Assembly: GCA_900155495.1 (NCBI GenBank)
Contig: FTLJ01000207.1
Coordinates: 1-15,311, forward strand
Direction of reading: 5' to 3'
DNA: 15,311 bases
Origin: Porogramme epimiltina
Lineage: Eukaryota > Basidiomycota > Agaricomycetes > Polyporales > Polyporaceae
Part shown: positions 7,801 to 15,311 of the stretch, piece by piece
Numbering within the stretch: position 1 is the stretch's first letter
How the letters are laid out: the number at the start of each line of letters is the position of its first letter
Notes under the pieces: model-generated
Database searches by the model: none
Seen by the model: only the letters and a program-made list of their open reading frames with translations
Told to the model about the DNA's origin: nothing
Position numbers and translations under genes: made by a program

Positions 7801-10063
7801 ATCGGCCGTGTACACATCATGTCATCCATTCTCTCCACCGAGCTCTATATTTCGCAAAGTGTACGCTCAAGATCTTCGAGGAAGAACGGCGGTACTTGTA
7901 GGACTGCCGACGCGCTGGCGCGGCCCTATCACTACCATGGAGGGCCATACTGAGTGGATTGGTTGTGCTGCTTATTCTCCTGATGGCGAACGCGTTGTCA
8001 CCGCGTCTGGCGACGATAGCATTCGGTTCTGGGACGTTCGCACAGGAGCGGAGATCCTTTCAGTCAACCAAGAGAGAGGTGTCCTGAGCGTGGCGTTCTC
8101 GACTGATGGGAAGGATGTACTTGCGGGGACCGGGAACGGAATGCTTCTCTTGTTGGATGCTAGCACAGGCGTCTGTCTCTCCTCACAGAAGCCCCATTCG
8201 GACTTCATCCGCTCCGTGGCCTACTCGTATCTGGGGAAATACGGTGCTTCAGCCTCCAACGACAAGACAGTCAAATTGTGGAACATGGAATCTGCGGACA
8301 TCCAGCTTACAGCCACCCTCAACGGGCATTCTGATTGCGTCAACTCTGTAGCATTCTCGCGCGACGGGTCCTCCCTGCTCTCAGGAAGTGACGACAAAAC
8401 GTGCAGAATCTGGTCCCTCCCAGACACGTCCCACGTTCGCATCCTCCAACACGACTTCGAGGTCAATGCCGTCGCCATTTCTCCGGACGACAAAATCATC
8501 GCATGCGGAGGCGGCAAGGCGATCGTTCTGTGGGCCGCGGACACCTCCTCGGGTTCCCATCCCCTCAGGCGGCTGGAGATGCCGGGCTCCGTTTACGGAC
8601 TCGACTTCTCCCCTCACGGCTCCTCCCTCGCTGTCGGGTGCTACATCGGTGGCGGATCCTCAATTCGTCTTTGGGACCCCACCACCGGCGAGCCCCTCGG
8701 AGAATCCGAGCAAATTCGAGGGGAACCAATCTACCACCTGCGATTTTCCCCCGACGGCGCAAACCTCGTCTCCTCCCACGAGAGAACGGCGCGCACCTGG
8801 GACACGGCCGTGATGCAGGCGAGCCGCCCCGGGGTCCCGGGCGACGCGGCGGTCACGAGCGACGGGGCGGAGAGTGCGGTGTGCGCGGTCGCGTTCTCGC
8901 CACACGACAAGGACGTGCTTGCTGCGGCGCTTGAGGACGGGACGGTGCAGGTGTGGGACGTGTCAACTTCCAAGGTCGTCGAGACCATGGAGCCTCCGGA
9001 CACCACTTCTCTCCGTCCCGAAATTGTCGCATTGTCATGGGCGTCAAACGGGTCTCGCCTCGCGCTTTCAGGTCGCCAGGATCACTCCATCGTCCTCTAC
9101 GATCGAGAGGACAGCAACTCCGCATCGGTTCTTCGTGGACACGAGAAAGTCGTAGTGCAGACGGCGTTCGCTCCGGACTCTGGGCGGCTTATTTCGGGAT
9201 CGCTGGATGGAACAGTCCGGGGCTGGGACACAAACACAGGGCGCGACGTGAAGATCTATCGTGGGGAATGCGAGATCTGGGCTCTCGCGACCTCGTCGGG
9301 AAAAGACCATGTCCTCTTCTCATCCTTGGATGACCATCCTATTTCAGGATCTAGGCCACGCGGGGAAGTGGACACCAGAGGGTTTCATCCATTTGATGGT
9401 TATATATGTTTGGGGGAGAAGGGATATCCCATTATACGCCTCTACGACCTCACATCGAACAGCCTCCTTTGGGAAAACAACCATACCCATGAAATCAGCG
9501 CCATCTCATTCTCTTTAGACGACAGGTGCATAGCGGGAGAAAGCAGGTTTGGAAGAGTATTTCTATGGGGAATTTGTGCCTCAGGTCCTCCACCCCCGAG
9601 CTCCCAAGCAGCCTCTACCCAAGACTCCATCCAAAACAATATCGGCCCCCGCCTTCTATGCGAGTTCAACGCCCGCGCTGACAGCTTGCACAGCTCAGTG
9701 GTGAACCGCATTGCGTTCTCCGGGGACAGTCGGGCAATCGTCACGTATGACGCGTACATCCCAATTCCATCACTCGATTCGCCACCCACCCCGGATGGGG
9801 ACGCCTCCCAGACACCTCATCCCCGCAACGACAATTCGTCCCGGCGGTTTCCAAGCTACTGGGTGGAGTCAGATGGATGGATTTGGCGGGCAGGGTCCGA
9901 CGGGGAGCTTCGCCGTGTGCGGTGGCTTCCTTCCATCTATAGGTTTACCCCAAGTCAATCGGGGTTGGAGGTACGCGGAGGATGGGACATTTACGGTGAC
10001 CGGATAGCGCTTGCGACGAATGGCGGGCGGTTGGTTGTTGTCGACGCGTCGGACGATCAGTAA
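4865..10063 (+). CDS. NACHT-WD40 NOD-like receptor (NLR/STAND), seven exons
   Basis: Exons 4865-5422, 5479-5612, 5659-5797, 5869-5904, 5981-5999, 6049-7634 and 7706-10063 splice into one frame of 1609 codons plus TAA. Residues 1-15 are strongly basic and amphipathic. Residues 16-140 are Pro/Ser/Ala-rich and look disordered. Residues 144-300 form a predicted helical bundle like the MLKL/HeLo-type N-termini of Agaricomycete NLRs. The linker motif GCMADTREEV (317-326) leads into a NACHT domain with Walker A GLAGSGKT (362-369), Walker B IIIDALDE (462-469) and TSRPED (498-503). A helical region runs to about 900. WD40 repeats follow from EGH (903) to the end. By family knowledge such proteins are nucleotide-switched sensors of non-self in the cytoplasm; the ligand is unknown. 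All key ATPase motifs are intact and no stop interrupts the spliced frame. The start is the first ATG after an in-frame stop at 4829. Intron 4 is the least certain junction. Confidence 0.9.
5423..5478 (+). other. Intron 1 of the NLR gene (56 nt, GT-AG)
   Basis: The donor is gtaagt and the acceptor gacag. It is phase 0, after VELYN, and joining continues the helical-bundle reading with KYSANKETIRKF. The unspliced frame loses this similarity. Confidence 0.85.
5613..5658 (+). other. Intron 2 of the NLR gene (46 nt, GT-AG)
   Basis: The donor is gtacgt, the branch site ctaac lies 14-10 bases before the end, and the acceptor is gacag. It splits a Gly codon (residue 231) after its second base. The joined reading is GRFTGEVTRIAKVV. 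Confidence 0.85.
5798..5868 (+). other. Intron 3 of the NLR gene (71 nt, GT-AG)
   Basis: The donor is gtacgt, the branch site cactaac is at about 5844-5850, and the acceptor is attag. It is phase 0, after DRLM, and leads into the 36-nt exon 4. Confidence 0.8.
5905..5980 (+). other. Intron 4 of the NLR gene (76 nt, GT-AG)
   Basis: The donor is gtttgt, weaker than the others, and the acceptor is aatag. It is phase 0. It separates the 36-nt exon 4 (LESTLRSQIALE) from the 19-nt exon 5. I see no strong branch site, so this junction is the least certain of the gene model. Confidence 0.65.
6000..6048 (+). other. Intron 5 of the NLR gene (49 nt, GC-AG)
   Basis: The donor context is cag then gcaagt, a perfect GC-type donor. 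The branch site actaac is at about 6031-6036 and the acceptor is cccag. It splits an Ala codon (residue 296) after its first base. If the intron is retained, the frame reaches a TGA at 6089-6091. Splicing restores the reading ALKELNHVSEARYDD into the NACHT linker. Confidence 0.8.
7635..7705 (+). other. Intron 6 of the NLR gene (71 nt, GT-AG)
   Basis: The donor is gtacgt and the acceptor, after a pyrimidine-rich stretch, is tttag. It is phase 0. It joins IARRALT to IATLEVPTDTV, a continuous helix-rich segment between the NACHT and WD40 regions. Reading through instead ends in a stop after about 44 codons. Confidence 0.85.
7940..10060 (+). repeat. WD40 repeat array encoded in the last NLR exon
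   Basis: About 12 clear WD40 units can be followed from EGHTEW (residue 903). Each has the pattern of a hydrophobic strand, F-S-x-D/H-G, a loop and W-D or a variant (FWDVRTG, LWNMES, IWSLPD, LWDPTTG, VWDVST, GWDTNTG, LYDLTS). One or two degenerate units close the protein (SVVNRIAFSGDS, then the C-terminal GDRIALATNGGRLVVVD). Thirteen or fourteen units would make two seven-bladed propellers. The repeats are well diverged from each other. One late unit (about 9300-9450) carries an insertion and lacks a canonical core. Confidence 0.85.
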
Positions 10064-12190
10064 TGTATTCCTCCCGGTGCTATCGCGGTATCACCTCTAT
10101 TCCGTACTGTCAGCCAATTCCCATCGCTCCTCTTCTGCGTTTGTAGCGTCCATGTCGCTCGGAGCCGTTCAGCGACAAGCGTGTCAGACTCATGGCCGCG
10201 CGACAAGCGCTAGTGGGGCCCAGGCCTCTCAGTTATTTATAGACCCCAACGAGCAGTCTCTCCGGCGTTGCGCTCCTGTCGGGCGGGTGGGGCTTTCTTG
10301 CTCGCCTGCCCCACAGTCGCTCGGTGCCATGACGCTTTTATCTGCCAACTCGTCCGCCGGTGCCGTCTCCGCCGTCTCCACCCACTGCAGCAGTCTGTGT
10401 GCGTGCAGTGGCCAGGCTGCGCTGACGTCGACCGTGTTCGCCTCCGTCGGTCCGCATCGCGGCTTCTGTCTCACTGGATCCCTGGTACTCCCCCGTTCTC
10501 CCCAGCCCAGACGCTCCCCCAAGAATGCCCACCTGTCATCCCGAGCCTGGTCTGGCCCCCACAGCTGGGCGCTCGCGCACGGCTAGCTATGTGCGGGGAC
10601 CCGTTCATAAGCCACTCAGCGTGCGCCTGCCACGAGCGGAGACATCGGGCACCACAAGAGTGCTCTCGTGGACTCCCTAATAGTCGGATGCCCTCTGAAT
10701 GCTGCCGTCCACTCTATGCGCCCCGCTCCTTGCCGAATGCCGGGTGCTGAGTGTCCTCTCCCAGGATGGCGCTCTTATAAACCCGTCCTGATCTCTGCGT
10801 CTCGTAGTTCCTTCTCACATCTCAGCGCTCGGCACCTGCCCATCCTGCACGGCCATGGCGAAGTTTTTCTCAGGTCTCGGTGCAACTCGCCGCCCTCGAC
10901 AATGATCATCGCGCCATATCCTCTGACGTCAACTCCGAAGAGAGTCACTATCCGACCTACAGTCCCGCAAGCGTGGGTCGACAACTTTTCACGCACAGCT
11001 GCGCGAAGAGCAGCCTGGGGCTTTCGGACGGTCACTGTATGGCGCCCCATCTGTCCGCCCCTCTCCTTGCCTTCCTGTCAAGCAGCAGCGCCACCACACC
11101 ACGGCCGTCCCCGCATCGCGCCCTCGCCACACCATCTCTCAAAGTGCATATATGCGCGCCCCGCGCAAAGCCCGCCCACCGCACCTCTACCATATGCCCA
11201 CCACGCGGACCGGCCACCACGCCCGACAACTGAATGCTGCGCGTGCTTCGCGCTGCACCCTGCCCACCGATGCGTGCTCAGATCGCGGTCGTGCAGGGCA
11301 GCGGCTGCGAACGGCACGCCGCTCACTTGGCCTCAGAGCACGTCCTCCCGCCGCGCCCTCGCAGCTGGTCCGATCTCTCACGCGCACGCACAAGGGCCAA
11401 CGCAAGGGCTCCGTGCGCCAGTCCGCGCGCAGCGCCGCGGCCGGACTCTCTGAGCGCCCCTTGCTCGCGGTCATGGGCCGCGCGACTGGTACACCTTCGT
11501 GCACGCGCACGGCGGTCGCACCCCGCGCGACGTGAGCCCGCACTTGTACATTGACCAGTTTCCTCGTTATCCTCAATCTCTAGATCATCATTTTGTTAGC
11601 AGGGGTAGTGGGTGCTGTCGGCAGGCTTGGCAAGGGCGCATGCTCCGCGCGCGCGACACGGCGTCTAGGTGCACTGCGCTCACCCTAGTACGCGCGCGCG
11701 GCGTCACTGGACACTCGCTCCCGACTTGAAGGTGTGTCGCTTTCAGATCTCCGCGCGTTGTAGGACCACTTACACGAAGAGAATGCCAGACCCGGTGCGC
11801 ACCATCACACTACCCGCGCCCGCCCAGGGCAATGCATTGCACTGCGCTGGCCCGTCGCGCGACCAACTCGCGTGCGCGCCCACCCCCCGCGAGGCCGTCC
11901 ACATCCACCATTCCGGACCCCTACCGCTCCGGCCTCCCAGACCATCTCCAGCGGCCATCCATGCTGTAACTCCAAACAGTGCGCGCAGAAGCGCGCCCGG
12001 CTGCGACCGATGTCCGCCTCTCATCCCACTGACCACAGTCCTCGCGATGCCCCTCGCGCGCGTCCAACGACGCTTCGCCCCAGCTGAATCGGGCAGCGGC
12101 GCGCGCGAAGATACCACCCTCGTGCCGCCGTCTCTCGCCTGGCTCTCCACGACGGCTGTCCGACCACCCCCTCTGCGTTTGCGTTGCACT
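10064..12190. other. GC-rich spacer downstream of the NLR, no gene recognised
   Basis: Frames up to 261 codons are open on the plus strand (10668-11453) and up to 139 on the minus, but they are rich in Arg, Pro, Ala and His, and several overlap in competing frames, as GC bias alone would give. TATA-like motifs occur at about 10232-10242 (tatttatagac), 10780-10787 (cttataaa) and 11146-11153 (catatatg). An ATG in good context at 10855 follows the second by about 70 bases but opens only a 16-codon frame. No family, RNA or mobile-element signature is visible. Confidence 0.45.
11829..11840. repeat. Perfect 12-bp palindrome
   Basis: The sequence gcaatgcattgc equals its own reverse complement. It could be a dimeric transcription-factor site or chance, and no gene next to it suggests a role. 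Confidence 0.4.
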
Positions 12191-12604
12191 CCCGAACGGG
12201 CCTTTGTTGTTGAGCTCTAGCGAAGGATGGCAGCCGCGAGGTGCGCGCAGCGAGCGGGAGAGCTTGTAGGGACGATGTGTACAGTGCACCCTCAGAAGAT
12301 GGTGTTGATGACAGGTTTGAGGACAACAGGTGCGCGGAGGAAGGCAGGTGTGGCATACGTGGTGGAACACTGGAGAGAATTGGGTGTTGAGGTTGTTGTC
12401 CAGACGTCTGTGGACATACAGTGATCCGTAGTATGCGTCCCTTACATCTTAAACCAAATATATTGATAGTTCTGCGTAGGATACACACTGACCTGCGGTC
12501 GCAGAATCCGACAATACCACAGCCTGTGCCCTTCAACGATCCATCCCATACAACAGTAAATGCCAATGAATTAGAACCCCATTGACAACGCGGATCACAA
12601 CCGG
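12191..12604 (-). other. Coding-like minus-strand segments of unknown family
   Basis: A segment from about 12660 to 12505 on the minus strand reads without stops and is Cys-rich (SWVAICMTGCDPRCQWG, then VVWDGSLKGTG). It is followed by a plausible donor (gtcagt, near 12500). Further on there is a GTATGT...CCAG stretch of 50 nt that looks like an intron. After it a frame ends cleanly in TGA with the reading LRAPVVLKPVINTIF. These could be last exons of the minus-strand gene described at 12605-13790. No family was recognised, and the joins are not secure. Confidence 0.2.
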
Positions 12605-13790
12605 TCATGCATATGGCCACCCACGAGATGACCTTGTATCCGGGATGAACATCCCCGATCTATCGGAGGAGACGAGCGACGTGTGGCCGGTTGCGAGCTC
12701 CTTGGGAGCTTCTAGAGCGTGAGGGGCACGTCCGACAGCAGCGAGAGATTCGCTGCGTGCTTTGTGTCAGCACTACATAATGGACGACAATCTCGTATAC
12801 ACACATTTGGGAGGGCTCGAAGAACGTGTTCAATTGCGTCGTTGACCAGCGTCGGGAAGGAAACGGCTACGACCAGCATTTTCCCAAAGCATCTAGCAGG
12901 GCATGATAACTTTGGGGGGTGGATGTTTGGTACCAGGTTAGGCGGAAAGCGGAGGAAAAGCAGGCGTTGAGAAAGGCGGACTTTGTGGGGCCGAGAGTCT
13001 TGGCAGTTATCTAATCCTACCCTGGTAATGCTATGGCCATGAACGCATGACGATACGTGTAGAGATGTGTAAACTTACTAGTGCTTCCTTCCCATGAAAC
13101 TCGTGCACCTCCGCCGACAGCCATCCCAGCCCCATACATTGCCATCAGAGGTCGGCTGATATTGAAGTGCACCCTCTACGGCGGTATTTATCGGGTCTTC
13201 GAGAGGTGAACAGATCCCGGGGAGGCGAGCCGCGCTGAAAGTAGGAGCCCACATGAAAGAGGCTGGAAGACAACGGCGATGCTGCACGGCCGTCGAATGG
13301 GTTCCGTCAGGGAGGCCCGTTTATGCAGCGCAAGGAGTACGCACCAGGTATCCGAACCCTCGCTATCCATATGCATGACGCGAAACTCCGACGGCGAGGA
13401 TACGCATCGTTGAAGGGCGCAACTGGCAGAGCACCGTTGGAATGACGACATTGGGTCTGTTACATTGCACAGAGGCGCACGATGTAGGGTGCGAGTCTTA
13501 GTAGACGGAGTTTAGTGAGTATATCCTGCACATACTGGAAACGAGGGGCGCACCAGAGATTACGTTCTCCATCGACAAGGATTTGTTCCTGAGCGTTGGT
13601 GATGTCCAGACGATTGTGCTGTAAGGCACACGGCGAAGCGCCGAAAGTGGAGGCTCGCGTCTGAGACAACGCTGAGGGGTGGGCAGAGGGGTCGTCGCAC
13701 ATCGATGGACGGCTGAGATCCATGGCGAGCGGAGGAAAGCGAAGAAACCGTGCAAGGGGGAGCCGCGCGCTCAGACTTGCCGCGAGCATT
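12605..13790 (-). pseudogene. Probable decayed leucine-rich F-box-like gene
   Basis: Several minus-strand segments are coding-like. The first, about 13730-13463, begins VVSDASLHFRRFA in one frame. It continues as HNRLDITNAQEQILVDG and TKLRLLRLAPYIVRL in the next frame, as if one base had been gained or lost, then meets TAA at 13460. A second block (13020-12803) ends SFPTLVNDAIEHVLRALPNV. A 50-nt intron (12802-12753, donor gtgtat, branch ctgac, acceptor cgcag) joins it in frame to ESLAAVGRAPHALEAPKELA and onward, giving RALPNVESLAAVG across the junction. The pattern (a helical start, then repeats of the type LPNVESL) resembles Agaricomycete F-box/leucine-rich proteins, which act as ubiquitin-ligase adaptors. 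The middle part (13450-13080) has competing frames and could not be joined. Either the gene is broken or my model misses exons. Confidence 0.35.
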
Positions 13791-15143
13791 GGGCGGGCGG
13801 CAAAATGGCCACGCGAGCGTCGATCGAGATCTCACTCTGCCGGGCCGGCCTGCCGTTGCTCAACGACCGCCGCTCTGTGTTGGTGGGCGTGCCCAAGTCG
13901 ACTCGGACCCTCGACGTCGATCGCATCCCCCTCAGCGGTTACTGCGCCTGCTTCCTTCCTCGCCTCGCCCACGCTCACTCGCTGGCACCACCCGGCCCCC
14001 TCCTCGCCAGTCAACACTCCCGGAGGAGACCGCAGCCCCCAGGTGGACCGCCTGCCCTCTATGCCCCCAACCAGTGCCTGCACGTCGTCAGTCGGTTCCC
14101 GACGTGCTTCTGCGTCCCTCCCTGACACACCCTCTACCCCCAAGCGCCATACGCTCCTCTCGGCGGGGTCCCCTTTAGCCTTCAACGCCCCTCCCCGGCT
14201 CTGGTCCTCGCTCAGCTCGGCACCTCTCATCGTGTCAGGGCTGCCTCCAATCTCCGCCCGCGCTCTTCTCCATGGTGCGCCCTCCGCCGCGCTATCGTGC
14301 CCTGTGTACCTATAGCGGCCAGAGGAACCACGTACGTGCCAGTCCCTCCTCCAACCCCCTTGTCACTCAGTCGCCGCTGCCGCCCTCCAGCCAATAGAGC
14401 CCTGCCTACCCCCGCTCCACTCCCACGCCCGCTGCCCGTTCCTGCCTCCGGAAGACCTCCCCCCACTTCGCTGTGGTGCCCGCTCACGGAGCACGTGTAA
14501 AGTTGTCTCGTGTCCGCAAGATTCTCAGCCACCTCCCACAATGCCCCTTCAACACGCCGCTGTAGGCCCGTTCCGTCGTAAGTTTGGTTAGTCTAGCCCA
14601 TCCCCCACACGCGGTCATTCGTGTCCTTACAAAACATCCCCCCCCGATCTGGTCCACGAAGCCAGCGGCTCATGAAGAGCTTCCATTACCACCCAATTGG
14701 CAGGTACGTGCCCCTCTCGTTTCACCCCTTCCGAAATCCAACCAAGTTGAATCCCTGCATCCTGCGATCTCTCAGTTTCGCCGCTCTTCCGACCCTCGTA
14801 GTCCATCTCCACCCCAAGGCATACACCCCTCCGTCGTCCACAATCCCTAGTGAAAGATCATCGCGCAAGTACATGATGTCATCCGTCGCCCGGCTCCCCG
14901 CCGCGCGCGAGACGCATCGCCGATTATGCAACATGGACCCACTGGTTTGATCGCGGCACATCTGTGCACGCCTGCGACGAGGGCTCCCTATGGCAAGCCC
15001 CATCGCGCGTGACAGGCGCAACGAACGGCACTTCCACGACTCCATCCCCCTTCCTCATCAAGCGCGCCCCTCCGCCTCCCTGCCCGCCCTTCGCCGTCCC
15101 TCTACCGCCCGGCCTGGATAGTCCTCAAACAGTCCCCTGTGTA
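13791..15143. other. GC-rich terminal spacer, no gene recognised
   Basis: Between 13722 and 14315 all three plus-strand frames are open for 140 codons or more, and the minus strand has a 132-codon frame. This reflects base composition more than selection, since the peptides are Ser/Pro/Ala/Arg-rich without motifs. The rest, to 15143, is similar. The region would include the promoter of the minus-strand gene at 12.6-13.8 kb if that gene is or was functional. Confidence 0.45.
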
Positions 15144-15311
15144 CCCTCTCCGCCGCCTCCCCCACGCCTCCTACCCCGCGCTCCAGCCCGCGCCCCCGCC
15201 CACCCCGGCACCCCTCTCCCAGCCACCGCGCGCACGCCACGCGCACCCGAGGACCCCGCGCGCGGGCCACGTCGGGCGGCGCCGCGCGCTGGCTCGCCGG
15301 TTCCCTGCTGG
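15144..15311. repeat. GC-rich direct repeat, right copy (cut by window end)
   Basis: This is the second copy of the repeat at 8-175, in the same orientation and ungapped, with about 92% identity. It stops at the last base of the window, where the left copy continues into tctggaccgac, so its true length is unknown. Most differences are single substitutions, with one three-base block (aaa against ccc). Confidence 0.85.

Noticed and set aside
8401..8934. Long alternate plus and minus frames inside the WD40 exon
   Set aside because: These are Arg/Pro-rich shadows of the WD40 coding frame, whose repeat pattern identifies the true frame.
10668..11453. 261-codon plus-strand frame downstream of the NLR
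   Set aside because: It begins with GTG, its composition (Arg, Pro, Ala, His, Ser) fits GC-driven openness, other frames are also open, and no motif is seen. Some parts read naturally, so it should not be ruled out absolutely.
11187..12189. Minus-strand frames of 129 and 139 codons
   Set aside because: They are Arg/Gly/Ala-rich without domains, opposite equally open plus-strand frames.
1..15311. LTR retrotransposon with the terminal repeats as LTRs
   Set aside because: No reverse transcriptase, integrase, protease or gag-like motif was found between the repeats, and the interior is an intron-containing NLR gene. The 15.1-kb spacing also exceeds usual elements.
1..15311. tRNA or rRNA genes
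   Set aside because: No T-arm plus anticodon-arm combination and no conserved rRNA stretch was recognised on either strand.

Overview
The window looks like nuclear DNA of a filamentous basidiomycete, most likely an Agaricomycete. The introns of its one clear gene are 46-76 nt long with fungal-type donors (GTAAGT, GTACGT) and CTAAC branch sites. The gene product has the basidiomycete layout of N-terminal helical bundle, NACHT ATPase and WD40 repeats. The flanks are GC-rich and gene-poor. No rRNA, tRNA, CRISPR array, transposase, integrase or reverse transcriptase could be supported.

Layout: 1-4.75 kb is intergenic. It opens with a GC-rich repeat (8-175) and holds only weak, fragmentary coding signal, at about 2.0-2.5 kb on the minus strand and about 3.6-4.3 kb on the plus strand. 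A short promoter-like stretch (TATA-like element plus pyrimidine tract) precedes the main gene. From 4865 to 10063 (+) lies a seven-exon NOD-like receptor (NLR/STAND) gene encoding a predicted 1609-residue protein. In order it has a strongly basic amphipathic N-terminal segment, a disordered Pro/Ser/Ala-rich linker, a MLKL/HeLo-like helical bundle, a NACHT domain with intact Walker A and B motifs, a helical region, and about 13-14 WD40 blades. Two of its exons are tiny (36 and 19 nt), and one intron appears to be GC-AG.

From 10.06 to about 12.2 kb there is GC-rich spacer with TATA-like motifs but no convincing gene. From about 12.6 to 13.8 kb the minus strand carries coding-like segments that partly join through plausible introns. 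They read like a leucine-rich F-box-type protein but contain stops or frame breaks, so this is probably a decayed or unsolved multi-exon gene. From 13.8 kb to the end is GC-rich sequence, finishing inside a second copy (15144-15311) of the repeat seen at the left edge. The two copies are direct and about 92% identical, and they bracket the whole window.

Functionally the window is dominated by one probable innate-immunity or heterokaryon-incompatibility-type receptor. The NACHT domain would act as a nucleotide-driven oligomerisation switch, the WD40 propellers as the sensor, and the N-terminal bundle with its basic helix as the signalling or membrane-acting part. No partner enzyme or operon-like arrangement is visible.
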